Source: Selaginella moellendorffii
Taxonomy: Eukaryota; Streptophyta; Lycopodiopsida; Selaginellales; Selaginellaceae
Direction of reading: 5' to 3'
DNA length: 64,000 nt
Assembly: GCF_000143415.4 (NCBI RefSeq)
Contig: NW_003314364.1
Span: 528,807 to 592,806 of the forward strand
Positions 33,525 to 44,800 of the stretch are shown in pieces. The position numbers and the translations under genes were made by a program. Each line of letters opens with the position of its first letter. The first letter of the stretch is position 1. The notes under the pieces were generated by a model, which was given only the letters and a program-made list of their open reading frames with translations, did no database searches and was not told the origin of the DNA.

Positions 33525-33920
33525 ATGGATGCGTTCCATGCTTTCATATCGGGCTTGCAAACTTGGGCTCGTGGCGAGGTGATGCGTTGGAACCCGACCA
33601 ATTACAAAGAAGCGTTGGATACGGCTATCAAGGTGCATTTCAACGATAACCTGCGAAAGGGGAACACGACGGGGTCGGTGTCCACATTTAGCAAAGGGGC
33701 CAAACCAAGGGGAACATATAGCAAAGGAAAATTCAAGAAGAGTTTCTCTAAGAATGAGTCCTCGGGGTTCCGGAAAGGCAAATCTGGTGGCCAGTGAGCA
33801 AGTACATGGGGGAGTCAAGCAAAAAGAGACAAACTTACGGATAAAATAGTTAAGTCGTTTAGCAGTGTGGGAAATAACGTATGCTACAACTACGGTGAAG
33901 CGGGACACTTTTCGAGGGAA
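33525..33920 (+). pseudogene. Gypsy-2 gag end and zinc knuckle
   Basis: It continues Gag with FISGLQTWARGEVMRWNP, a Gly/Lys/Ser-rich stretch, and, in another frame from 33867, the knuckle CYNYGEAGHFSREC, in which the second Cys of CCHC is Tyr. The knuckle lies in the same open frame as the protease. Confidence 0.75.
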
Positions 33921-34649
33921 TGTCCCTACCCAAAGAAGGCCATAGCCAATATGGCCATTAAGTCGGGTGAAGTCCAAACTGAGGTATGTGATCCAGTCCC
34001 TAGCTCAAAGTTACTCATTACACGAGCAACTTTGGTAGGGAGTCGTTTGCGACATCTACTAGCCCTCCGAGGGAAGCTTGGAGGTAGCTTTAATAAGGTC
34101 CTTATTGACACGGGTGCTTCGGATAATTTTGTGGCTGCAGATATAGTCCGGCAAACCGGACTAACGGTGCAGCGGCTGGGCGAACCAAGGACTATAGAGT
34201 TTGTTCAAGGTAGCCAAAGCACCGAGGAGGTACTTCGACAAGCGAGAGTCGAAGTAAGGATTTGGAAAGTAGACATGGATTTTATCGTGTTAGACATGGC
34301 AGGATTTGACGTGATCTTCGAGATGGATTGGTTCAATCGGTTCGTGGTAGCCCTGCATGGACAAGGTAAGAACCTTGTGGTACTAGCGAATACCCAAGGA
34401 AGAAGATCCAGGGTGGAGGCCCAGGATCTAAAGGTAGGGGAATGCAAGGCCAAAGATTCGTGCCTAAACCTGGTGTCCACGAGAGGACAACTCACTAAAG
34501 GGACCAAGGCTGCATTTTTGTGCTTACTCTCGGTGAGGAGTGACAAAAAGACAGGAACGAAAGAAGTACCTTTAGTGATCCAGTGGGTGTTGGACCAATT
34601 CCAGGATACCATACCGGAGGAGCTACCGGTGGGGTTGCCCCCCGCATGA
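33867..34649 (+). pseudogene. Gypsy-2 protease
   Basis: The 260-codon frame holds the knuckle, then FNKVLIDTGASDNFVAADIV with the D-T-G active site, VDMDFIVLDMAGFDVIFEMD (flap and second conserved block) and an RT-proximal linker VLDQFQDTIPEELPVGLPP. It ends at a TGA at 34647. Compared with other gypsy proteases the motifs are intact. Confidence 0.8.
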
Positions 34650-35999
34650 CCGATAGAACATAAGATTGAGTTGGTCGAGGGTGCTGAGGCGGTGGTTCGT
34701 CCCCCCTATCGTTTGAACGAAAAAGAACTCACGGAGCTCAAGTGCCAACTAGAGGAGTTGGTGGACAAAGGTTATGTTAGGTTGAGCAAGTCGCCGTATG
34801 GGTGTAAGCTCCTGAGTTTGGACTTCCCGGGAGGTCACCCAGCCCAGTACTATTCACACCCAAGGACGCTTAACCCCAAATATCCCAAGACCCTTAACCG
34901 ATTGGAAAAGGGGGTGCACTCTTGTTCATGGGCCCTTTCCCTCTATATTTGAACCCCTATGGATCGTCTCTCAAGTCGTTCCCTTTGGTTGCTTACAATG
35001 GGGCACTGGTGCTATTTGTGAAAAAGAAAGATGGATCTATGCGTATGTGCATAGACTACCGTTTGCCCAACAAGTATACAAAGAAGAACAAGGACCCTTT
35101 GCCAAGGATTGAGGACATGTTCGATAGGTTGGGAAAGGCAAAATACTTCTCGAGGATTGACCTAAGGTCAGGATACTACCAGATCAAGGTAGTAGAGGAA
35201 GATGTCAAGAAGACAACCTGTCGAACGAGGTATGGGAGCTTAGAGTTTCTAGTGATGCCCTTCAGGCTATGCAATGCGCGGGCAACATTTTCGGCACTGA
35301 TGAACCATATCTTTGTACCCTATCTGGATCACTTTGTGGTCGTCTATATTGACGACATCCTGATCTATAGCGAAATGCTAGAGGAGCATGCCAAACACTT
35401 GACGAAGGTGTTTGAGAAACTAAGGGAACACCAGCTGTATGCTAAAGAGAGCAAATGTGACTTTGCTCAGCAAGAGGTAAAGTTTCTCGGGCATGTGGTG
35501 GGCAAGGACAGACTCAAGGTGGACCCTAAGAAGGTCCAAGCGATCTAGGATTGGGAGCGACAATCGAATGTACATGAGTTCAGGGCATTCTTGGGGCTAT
35601 GCAACTACTATTGAAAGTTTATCAGACACTATTCGAGAGTAGTCCTGCCCTTAACGGACCAAACGGGAAAAGGGAAGATGGTAAGGACAGCGGAATGCGA
35701 GGCGGCATTTGTCCACCTCAAGGGGAAGTTGAGGAAGGCTCCCATGTTGGTGTTACCAGACTTTGGTAAGGACTTTGAGGTAGAAACAGATGCTTCAGAC
35801 TTTGCGTTGGGCGTAATTTTGAAACAAAACAACCATCTAGTAGCGTTCTTCTCGAAGAAGTTGGACAAGGCTCAACGGAAGTGGCCTGCTCATGAGAAGG
35901 AATAGTTTGCGGTGGTCAAGGCGCTCAAGGAGTGGCGACATTACTTTGGGAGACACTTCAAGGTTTACACGGACAATGTGGCAACGAAACACTTTTTGT
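34650..35999 (+). pseudogene. Gypsy-2 reverse transcriptase and RNase H, split by a solo LTR
   Basis: RT fingers (RPPYRLNEKELTELKCQLEE, SKSPYG) end at 34802. After the 195-bp insertion the frame resumes with [50 protein letters not shown], the catalytic [10 protein letters not shown] and [18 protein letters not shown]. RNase H has VETDASDFALGVIL, HLVAFFSKKLDKAQRKWPAH and KEWRHYFG. Stops are TAG after VQAI, TGA after NYY (expected Arg), TAG after [12 protein letters not shown] differs from the usual MPFGLTNA, a sign of decay. Confidence 0.85.
34803..34997 (-). mobile_element. Cassandra-like TRIM solo LTR with 5S rRNA-like sequence
   Basis: The 195-bp insertion runs TGTAAGC...GCTTACA and is flanked by ATGGG at 34798-34802 and 34998-35002; removing it restores the RT frame (SPYG-ALVLF). 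On the minus strand 34874-34820 reads GGTTAAGCGTCCTTGGG, then AGTACTGGGCTGGGTGACC and TCCCGGGAAGTCC. This matches the 3' half of plant 5S rRNA, including the A-box to C-box promoter region. LTRs carrying 5S rRNA sequence are the hallmark of Cassandra TRIM elements of vascular plants (established knowledge). The copy is decayed in the 5' half of the 5S part. Confidence 0.85.
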
Positions 36000-36002
36000 C
36001 AC

Positions 36003-36347
36003 ACCCGACCTGAGAGCATGGGTTAGCTAGGTCAACCAGGCATAGAGAACTACGCCCGACTCCTTGCGGGGATGTCGAATCTGTAGACGTATTCTACGGA
36101 GGTTGGGTTCGAGTCCCAACCCCCTAGTAAAGCAAGGCTGGGTTCAAGTCCCGACCCCATACTAGGGCGTGGTGAGGTGAGGAGTATAGGGACACCTATA
36201 TTCCGTTGTCATGGGCTTTTGGCCGGGGAGGCTAACTTAGGCACACCGCTAAGTGGGGGGATGCCCTTGGAGACATGGTCAACAAGTCATAGGATAAAAA
36301 AGAGACATTCAATGTGGGCATCGAACTTCTTCTATGGGTGGTGGAGT
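36003..36347 (+). mobile_element. Gypsy-2 3' non-coding interior and polypurine tract
   Basis: It shares with the LTR-A interior a tRNA T-arm-like GGTTGGGTTCGAGTCCCAAC (about 36102-36121), TTAGGCACACCGCTAAGTGG and a conserved end CTATGGGTGGTGGAG just before the LTR. The same end (CTATGGGTGGTGAAG) precedes the LTR-A at 45904. This suggests that LTR-A elements and gypsy-2 are mobilised by the same machinery. Confidence 0.65.
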
Positions 36348-37468
36348 TCTAAGGAACCAACTCTCCAAGGTGTCGTAGGCTAAAAGATTCCTGAAAGCAT
36401 GACCAAAATGACAAAGAGTTCATCGGATGGGACTGAGTCAAAGATCGAGTCCAAGACCGACTCTAAGACCGAGTTCGAGATAGAGTCCGGGATCGAGTCC
36501 GAGGCCGAATCAAAGACCGAGTTCAAGACCGAGTTCGAGACAGAGTCCGAGATCCAAATCAGGTCCGAGACCGAGTCCGAGGTCAAGTCCGAAGTTGAGT
36601 CCAAGATCGGGTCCGAGATCGAGTCCGAGATCGAGTCCGAGACTGAGTCCGAAGTCGGGTCCGAGATCGAGTTCGAGATCAAGTCCGAGACCGAGTCCAA
36701 GTACTAATATGGGTCAAGGGGTGAAAGCCCAAAGCGTGCGTCTCCCGGGGAGGGAGGGGCTGCAGGGGGTTCCAAAAGTATAGTAGGGATAGTGAGGTCT
36801 AGGAACCAGTCTTGAAGAAACTCTCTAGTGGTGCTTCCAAACTGACTTAAGGTTGAGACTGGGGCCGAGGGGCCTTGGGTGGGAATGAGCAGGGACTTGG
36901 GTGGTGCCGGAGGGGCCACCCCAGGAAGTGCTCAAGAGCAGCTCCCACTCCCGAAAAGGAAATTGACTACGGTGCTCCTGGCTCATGTGGAGTGGTGCCC
37001 CACTTGAGTACCATGCGGCTCATTGGTCCTCACCCTTCCTTCGGGATGGAAGTGGGGGGGTAGAGGTACCCATACCAGGCCGTTAGGCCATAGTGTTTCG
37101 CCCCAGCATCCCGAAGCAAGTGTTGCACCCAAGACTTGGGATTTAGAGGGTCCCATGGTCAAGTCTTGTGGTACCAAGGGGTGTTAGGAACCTGGAGGTT
37201 TGGTGTGCTTAGCTACTTGTGCCTGTGGGGAGTGTAGCCGAACCTTAAGTCTAGTCTAACCCGGGGAGGGGATTGGGAGAGATTTGGGAATCCATGGATG
37301 GATGGCTAACGCTCCGTTGCTCATGCAGTGAGTAGTTGAAACCAAGTAGGACCAAGTAGGTACCATAGGCGGGAACCTTGGTGAAGGAACTTAGCAAAAG
37401 CCAAGGCAGTGTTGGACAGATAGATGAGGTAAGTTGGCAAATTGGAAAGGAAAAATTTGTGGCTTACA
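36348..37468 (+). repeat. Gypsy-2 right LTR (1121 bp)
   Basis: It begins TCTAAGGAAC (TG mutated to TC) and ends GGCTTACA. It carries the array (36420-36705), then a block shared with LTR-A (GTGAAAGCCCAAAGCGTGCG) and a unique 3' half shared with the left LTR. Confidence 0.85.
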
Positions 37469-37473
37469 ATAAG

Positions 37474-37886
37474 CTTGATTCAGAGGTGACTGAATTGGCC
37501 ACAGAACTTGATGAGATTCTGGTGGTGTGCAAATGAAATTTGTAGGTAGCTTAGGATAGAGCAGAGAATTTTGCTAATGAGCATAACCAATTCTAGGAAT
37601 ATAAGGTGGGTGATGTCGTCTTTGTGCGAGTGATCGTTCCGTCAAGTGAGTGGTGGAACACCTTGATGCCTTTACGGACAGGCATGGCTGCCAGTTGAGG
37701 TGAAAATTCTTTGGTATTTTATGTTAGAAAGTTGAAAGGTGTACTATCTTGGAGTGACGGGCCCAATGCCTCCTTGATGTATGCAGTTGTGGAAGATGGA
37801 CCAGGAGCTTGAGCAAAGTTCCCTAGAAAGGGTGATCATCGGTACAACTTGTCCTTGGGACAAGGACTTTGTTGGGGGGGAAGAAT
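37474..37886 (+). pseudogene. Gypsy-1 integrase, C-terminal end
   Basis: It continues the integrase cut at 32058: RAENFANEHNQF, a TAG, then EYKVGDVVFVRV (the GD.V.V.. motif that opens the C-terminal domain), and KLKGVLSWSDGP. Many TAG stops are present. It ends at the polypurine tract before the right gypsy-1 LTR. Confidence 0.7.
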
Positions 37887-38119
37887 TGTTAGATGCCAGC
37901 TTTAACCATGTAGTCAACATCAGTCAAAGGGAGGCTCAAGGGTATATTAAGGCATGTTAGAGTAAAAGACTTAACCTACCCTAGAGGTCATAGTAGAGTG
38001 GCAGTGCAGTGGAGCTTTTGAGGTAGCTCGGGGGTGGTTGCGTGGTGAGGAACCTCAAGAGGTGGTGTAGCATAATCAAGGCCAACTAGATCTTGGTCTT
38101 TTTGCACCGGATCATAATA
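37887..38119 (+). repeat. Gypsy-1 right LTR
   Basis: Matches 27960-28192. It begins TGTTAGATGCCAGC after a G-rich polypurine tract. Confidence 0.8.
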
Positions 38120-38581
38120 TATGCCTTTAGAATATTCCTACCCCACTCGTCAACCATGAGAATTGAACTGGGCTCTGATACCAATGTTAAGATCCTATCT
38201 CTTACACCCTAAACCAACTAACTAAAGGGGTGATCACTTGATTGTAAGGCCCTTTCTTTATCTTATTATCCTGATCTGGTGCCTAAAAATTTCGCATGCC
38301 CAGCATGTTCCTTGAATTGCCTAATTCTCCATCACCTTCTAGAATGGTACTGTAAAAAAAAGTGAAAGATAGTGCTATATGAAAGAAAAAAAGATGGAAA
38401 TGAACATATAAAGTTTATCTACCAACAGAGACATATTAAACATACAAATCAGAATATTTAAAAGGAAGATCATTAGTGTCCTCCAGTTCTTGAGCTTCAT
38501 TCAATCAACCCTTTTATTTTACAAAGCACAAAGCTAAGGAAAATATAAAAAGAATACACACCTTGTATTTCTAGAGGTTAG
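38120..38581 (-). mobile_element. Fragment of a further LTR element with an exact tRNA-Met primer site
   Basis: On the minus strand TTGGTATCAGAGCC (about 38177-38190) is a perfect initiator-tRNA-Met primer site. Next to it the sequence TGTTAAGATCCTATCTCTTACA (plus-strand reading) is an LTR end. Only a few hundred bases of this unrelated element remain, and no coding part was seen. Confidence 0.5.
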
Positions 38582-38941
38582 TGTAATGGAGTAATTTTTT
38601 CATTCTACTTTAGTCACTTAATTGCACATTTGACCCCTTAAGGGAGTTTCACTCACCAACTCTATAAATCTTATTCCTGACTTAGGAACTTGCTAGTTCA
38701 TTGAATGGCCTCTATGCCACTCAACTTTTGCATTTGGTCCAAGTGCTCCATGTGTCCGTTCCCATGACCGACACTTAAAGGTACCACTAACCTATCAGCC
38801 TGTTGTCCATTCACCTTTGTCTCATTGGTAGTCCAAGACTACCTATACCATAGTCCCATCTCTTAAAGACTGAACCATCCATCCATAAGTGGTCATCCTA
38901 CAACACCACGTTAGCATCATTAGAATGCCCAAAGACATAGG
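38582..38941 (-). repeat. LTR-A fragment (-)
   Basis: Plus-strand reading TGTAATGGAGTAATTTTTTC begins a diverged LTR-A end. It is cut at 38941 by another LTR-A that starts TGTGAAACA. Confidence 0.7.
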
Positions 38942-40344
38942 TGTGAAACATAAAATCCTTAAGCCCCAAAGTGGAGCCAAAAGAGTGCCATGTGGTATAG
39001 GTTGAGGCAAAAGCCAAATGAGCATAACACATTTAAACTAAAATCTCCGACTCAAAAAGTCGAGAGCGGGAGTGGAACTCCCCACAAAGGGCTCAAGAAA
39101 TGAGCATGAAGCGAGCAATGAGTGAGTCTTTAGAAAAGAGACGCAAAAGGACCAAGACATGACACGTGGAGTTCAAGATGAAGTCTGAGATGGACCTAAG
39201 ATGAAGTCTGAGATGGAGTTCGAGATGGAACCGAGATCGAGTTTGAGATGGACCCAAGATGGAGTTTGAGATGGAGGCCGAGATAGACCGAAGATGGAGT
39301 CTGAGATGGACTTGAGATAGAGTCTGAGATGGAACCGAGATGGAGTCTGAGATAAATCCAAGATGGAGTCCGAGATAGAGTCCGAGATGAACCCGAGATG
39401 GAGTCCAAGATGGAGTCTAAGATGGACATGAGATGGAGTCTAAGATGAACCTGAGATAGACTCTGAGATGGAGTTTGAAAGGGAGACAAAGACCAAGACT
39501 GAGACAGAGACCGAGACTAAGTCCGAGACTGAGTCTAAGTTTGAGTTTGAGTTTGAGTCTGAATACTAATATAGGTCGTTGGGTGAAAGCCCAAAGCAAT
39601 CATCCCCTAGGGGGGTAGGGGACAGCCAGCTCTAGCTCCCCTAGGAGATCAAATGGTTGATGCTCCCAATACAAGTGTGGGTGGCACTACCTACTTGGAT
39701 ACTTGGCATAGCTCATTGGAACCTCATTTTAGCCACCTAGCCAGGGAACATAAAAGCAGATTGTGGGAAGAGTACCCACAAGGCTCGCGTAGAACCATGA
39801 TGTTTTGAAATGTCATCCCAAAGTCCCAGACTGTGGAAAGGAAAAGGGGCAGGCCATTTGTGTGGTGACTAAGGATGTGGTCACATAGTGAGGAAGTCCT
39901 AGAGGAAAGTGGGACTTAGTGGTTGGGCCTGTAGGCCTTGATATAGTGGCAATGTTGGCAAACAAGGCCATAGATAGAAAGGGACTTGGTGGGGACTGAA
40001 AAAGGGATATTGAGGAAAGCCATTCCCCATGTCTGTGGCCATCCTAAGGATGCTAAGGAGTGGATTTGGGATGATCACTCATAGACAGATGGCCCAATCT
40101 TTGAGAGACAAGACAGTGATATAGGTGGTGTTGGATCATCAGTGTGACAAATGCGAATGGGCATGGCCTTAGTGTAACAGAATGATATATCATGGTACCT
40201 TTGAGTGTCAATTATGGGATCAGACACATGGAGCAATCAAAGGTTGAGTAGCATGAATGCCATTCTCGGGGTTAGCAAGCCTCAAGTTCAGAATAGTATT
40301 TATGGAGGTTGTGAGGAAGACTCCTCCAAATGGTCAGAGGTGTG
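38942..40344 (+). repeat. LTR-A (+), 3' end missing
   Basis: It starts TGTGAAACATAAAATCC, carries an array at 39172-39562, and ends at the fusion with the next LTR-A at 40345. Its 3' half, from 39913, is the left part of the direct repeat shared with 4677-6287. Confidence 0.75.
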
Positions 40345-41526
40345 TGTGAGACAAAATCCCTAGCCCCCAAATTGGAGCCGGAAGGGTGCCACATGGAAGT
40401 GGCCGAGGTGAAGGCCAAACAAGTGTAACATGTTTGGACTAAAAGCTCCGACTTGAAATGTCCAGAGCAGGAGTGGAACTCTCAACGAAGTGCTCGAGAA
40501 ACAAGCACGAAGTGAGCGATAAAGGAGTCTCTAGAAAAGGGACACAAGAGGACCCGAGATGGAGTCCGAGATGGACCCACAATGGAGTCCGAGATGGACT
40601 CGAGATGGAGTCCGATATCAACCCGATATGGACCCGAGATGGAGTCCGAGATGGACCTAAGATGGAGTCTGAGATGGAGCCTGAGATGGACCCGAGATGG
40701 AGTCCAAGATGGAGTCCGAGATGGAATCCAAGATGGAGTCCGAGAAGGGCCCGAGATGGAGTCTGAAGTCAAGATCGAGATCGAGACCGAGACCAGGACT
40801 GAGACCAAGACCGAGACTGGGACCAAGACCGAGACTGAGACCAAGCCCGAGCCTGAGACTGAGCCCTAGACCGAGCCCGAGCCCGAGCCCAAGTCCAAGT
40901 CTGAGTCCGAGTCTGAGTCCGAGTCTAAGTTTGAGTCTGAGGGGGTGAAAGCCCAAAGCATTCATCTCCCAGACTCTGGGGGGTTTGGTGAGCTCCAAAA
41001 GTGTAGTAGGGGGAGGACTCCAATGGAGCTAGTTTGGCCAGGAAAGGCCAGTTTGTCCTAGGAAGGCTGTACCCAGGTGTTGGGTGATAGGATAACCACT
41101 GGGAAGTCCAAAGTTAGAGTGAATATGGACTGATAAGTGGGGTAACTTGGTGAAGTGTTCAAGAGTCGGCTCTAATTGCTCCAGGAGATCAAATGGTTGA
41201 TGCTCCTAGTCCAAGTGTGGGTGGCACTACCTACTTGGATACCTGGCATAGCTCAACAGAACTTCCCAAAGGCCCAGATTGTGAAAAGGAAGAAAGGTAA
41301 TCCTTTGGTGTAGTGACCAAAGATACAGTCGTGTGGCGAGGAAGTCCCAGAGGACTGTAGGACTTAGTGGTCAGGCCTGTGGGCCTCGATCTAATGGCAA
41401 TGTTGGCAAACACGGCCATAGGCAGAAAGGGACTTGTTGGGGACTGGAAAAGGGATATTGGGGAAGTCTATTCCCCATGCCTGCGGGCATCCTAAGGATG
41501 CTAAAGAGTGGATTTGGGATGATCAC
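39913..41526 (+). repeat. Composite LTR-A direct repeat, copy 2
   Basis: Partner of 4677-6287 at an offset of about 35239 bp, with the same internal fusion (GGTCAGAGGTGTGTGTGAGA) and only scattered substitutions. Confidence 0.8.
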
Positions 41527-41846
41527 TCGTGGACGAATGGCACAAGCTTTGAGAGATGGGACTGTGATGTAGGTGGTGTTAGACCACCGGTGTGACCAAG
41601 GTAAATGGGCATAGCCTTAGTGTAGCAGGCTGATAGGTTGGTGGTACCTTGGGATGTCGGTCATGGGATCAAACACGTGGAGCACTTGAACCAAGTGCAA
41701 TGGTTAAGTGGCATGGATGCCATTCTTGGGGCTAGCAAGTCCCTAAGTCCAAAATAAGACTTATAGAGGTTGTGAGTGAGACTCCTCCAAGTGGTCGGAG
41801 GTGTGGTTAAGTGACTAAAGTAGAATGGAAAATTTAGTCGCTTACA
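40345..41846 (+). repeat. LTR-A, 5' LTR of a non-autonomous element (1502 bp)
   Basis: It runs TGTGAGACA...GTCGCTTACA and is followed by a primer site TGGTATCGGAGC at 41850-41861. It carries the array at 40551-40940. Confidence 0.85.
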
Positions 41847-44800
41847 ACTTGGTATCGGAGCTGTTCCTTAGTCTGACTTTTATTGGTGCTGAAGTATATC
41901 ACCACGGCCTTGGAAGGTCCTAGGAGTGGGCCTATCCTTGAGGAGTAGCAGGTCGGGAAGACATGGCTCTCCACTATAGTTCATGTGTGAACTTGTAGGT
42001 GAGGTAGTGGATAGAAAAGGGCCAATGATGGAACATCTTTGGGATCTTGGGAACAATATAAGGTTTCCTCAGTGAGCTGAGGATATGATCTAGATGAACG
42101 TTTGACTTAGCAAACTAATTAATATAGTTGTGGTAAACAACTATAGTTGGGATCATAGAAAAGATAAAGACTCCAAAACAATAAAGGAGTCACAAGATTA
42201 TCCTCATATAGTTAAGGTTGGTGCTCATGAATTTGAGACCGGAATTAATGACTATGAGAGGGGTCAAATACGGACGAGGACACAAGTCCTTGAAATAGTA
42301 ACTAGGGCTACCTTTTATAAATGCTGGACCAAACCCAAGGAGTTGGGGGTGTGCTCAAGGATGAGTCGGTATTCTCATCATATGGATGGATAGTCCTAAG
42401 GGGCAAAGGCAACCCATAGGGAACGGAAAATAATCAAGTGTCAGAGTAATATTTGCATGCGTGGTCCTTATAGGTAGGACATGAATACAAGAAGCTGTAT
42501 TCTAACAAGCTGGCACCTCAAAATGGGACCTTATACGTCGTCGATTAGTGAGGTCCAAAAAGGTTGAATGACTTAAGTAGAGTCAAGGAATGGTCCTAAA
42601 GGACTGATGGAAGCATTTGGACTGAGGTGTGTTGTGCCCCACGGAAGATGGGGAGGATCATAAGATCCAAATATGAGAATAGTGGGTATCTCATAGGTGG
42701 CAGAATATGTTATACTAAAGTCGTGGGAAAAGTGTTACCAAAAGAAGCAACTTTGGTGCAGAGTTGTGTGCGAACACTATGGTGTAGTGTTAACGGATAG
42801 TTGGCATGAGAAACGACTGGGTTGGTCTAGGCAAAAACCTAGACACAAGTGCAAAGTGTCATAAACGTAGACTCATGGAGCCGATGGTGTGGAGACACCA
42901 AATGTGCCAAGGTGTGATACCTTGAGGTTATGTTGATAGGTTCATGAGAACCCTTTGCTAAGGGAATCCCAATGGAAATAGGAATGGCATAACCTAAGCT
43001 GGAAGGCATACAGTTGGAGTGTGGTGACCCAGATAATGATGGAAGTGTGGAAGCACTAAGCAATGAGTTGTAAGACTTAACAACTATGGGGCAACTAAGC
43101 AAGAAGTGCAAAATAATTGGTCAAAATGGGTAGAAGGTAGTTACCCAAGACTTTTTAATGGCATAAGGAAGTTAGATATACCCTTACAGGGGATAAATTG
43201 TTTATGTTGCGATATAGTGAGTCAATGTCAAAAAAAGAAATGCTCATTGTCAAGGAGGCCATCATTGGGACACCCAAACACTCTATAACACTAGGAGGTG
43301 GTGTTTAGTGTTGCAAGGGTAATAGATAAACCCTAAGGGACTAAGTCCCTAGCAAATGATGGATAGAAGGTGCTATCCAAATGTCAAAGATTGCGAAGAT
43401 AGGAGAAGACTATCTACCTGAATTGGACAAAGTTAAAATGGAATTTTGGCAAGGCTAGTGATGGACATATAAAAGCCCATAAGTAGCAACATTAATCCTA
43501 GTATGTGGGATTATAAGTTGAGCATACCCGAATTGAGGAACCACTCCCTAGGGTATCGGGTAGGTTCATTCTTAAGAATACTTGTTACGGCATAGTAAAA
43601 AGTGCAAAGCTATCCTCCTAGTCTGGAGGAGAATAACCGAAGGAAAGGTGTGAGGCCAAAAGCAAGTAGTAGAGGGATAGAACCAAACTATAGGAATCAA
43701 ATTGCATAACCAAGGGTGGTTATGCTAGTTGGGAGTGGAGAATCAAGTGGGTGCTCAAGCATGTTGTTATTAGCAACCATGATACTATAAAGAGTCTAAA
43801 GCATGGAATTGTCCATGTTATACCATATGGCAATTAAGAAGCTTGCGAAAGGAGAGGCCTTAGCAAGCTAAAGGACAGAGTTCCTTCAAAGGTTCCCAAA
43901 GACAATTCTAGATACCTTAGTACCTAGAAAGCCAAATGTAAATGTTTTATAGAATGCGCAAAATCAAAGTAGTGCAGCAGAAGCATGGCTTTGAAGCTTG
44001 CCATAACACAATACTATCAAGGTTGGGGAAGCCATTCCCAAGTGCTCAAAGGGATGGCTTTGAATGAAAGTTGATGGTCGAGGACTTTCACGCTTGTGCA
44101 TGAAACCATGTTAGGTTGGTCGGATGACTTGCTAAGTGAGATTGGCAAGTCAAGGGAACAAATCCTTTAGTTGAATGTGCCAACTTCAAAAGGGGTGGCC
44201 CATAAGGCCAAGCATGGAGGAGTCCATGCATGATCACAGACTTGTCAAGTGAGAGGACTTGGTAGTGCAGAGGAACTAGGTTCCTAAGCTGTGATTTATA
44301 GCACGCTTTAAATATAAGTTGGTGCATCGGTATAGGGAGTCACACTAGGCATCCTAGGCGATGCCGTCCGTAGATGCATATACAGAGGTTGGGTTCGAGT
44401 CCCGACCCTTTAGTGCTTGGGTTCGAGTCCCAAATCATTAGGGTGTGGTGATAGTTTGGAATATGAGGACACTCATTTTTTGGTGGTTATGGACTCTTAA
44501 TGAGGAGATTGGTTTAGGCACACCGCCAAGCGAGGGATGCCTTGGAGTCGTGATGCACATTTAGATTGCTCAATGTGAAAGCTCGGCATATCTAACTTGA
44601 ACGCTTTGGTGCAAGTGGCACCAAGGATGTGGTGAGTGAGATTGGGATCCCTAATCTCAATTGCTATGGACCTTTGGCCGTAAGGTCTGGCTTGGGTGCA
44701 CCGCCAAGTATGGGGGTTACCCCTAGGGTCATGGTCAACAACTTGAAGGTCTAGAAGACCAAGTACCTCTTGGCAACTCTGTTAAGGTGGCAAGGTGAGA

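Larger units (their letters stand above)
32059..37468 (+). mobile_element. Gypsy-2 retrotransposon, nested, TSD ATAAG
   Basis: LTRs lie at 32059-32723 and 36348-37468. The 5-bp target duplication ATAAG is at 32054-32058 and 37469-37473. The order gag, protease, RT, RNase H fits Ty3/gypsy, but no integrase is present: after RNase H (about 36000) the sequence passes directly to a non-coding zone shared with LTR-A elements. The LTRs carry the same GAGTCCGAGAT array and the same block around GTGAAAGCCCAAAGCG as LTR-A. A 195-bp Cassandra-like solo LTR interrupts RT. Confidence 0.9.
27960..38120 (+). mobile_element. Gypsy-1 retrotransposon, split by nested gypsy-2
   Basis: Short LTRs of about 233 bp lie at 27960-28192 and 37887-38119. 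They start TGTTAG(G/A) and share AAGGCTCAAGGGTATATTAA-type sequence. A polypurine tract (GGGGGGGGAAGAA) precedes the right LTR. Between them, in gypsy order, are gag, protease, RT, RNase H and integrase, all with stops and frameshifts. The integrase is interrupted by gypsy-2 at 32059-37468. No clear target duplication was found. The RT palm segment is inverted. Confidence 0.85.

Noticed and set aside
36020-36140. A functional tRNA gene
   Set aside because: The T-arm is good, but position 33 is not T, the distance to a possible A box is too long and no acceptor stem is seen.
27960-38120. A target duplication for gypsy-1
   Set aside because: Sequences before 27960 (CTTTC) and after about 38119 do not match convincingly.
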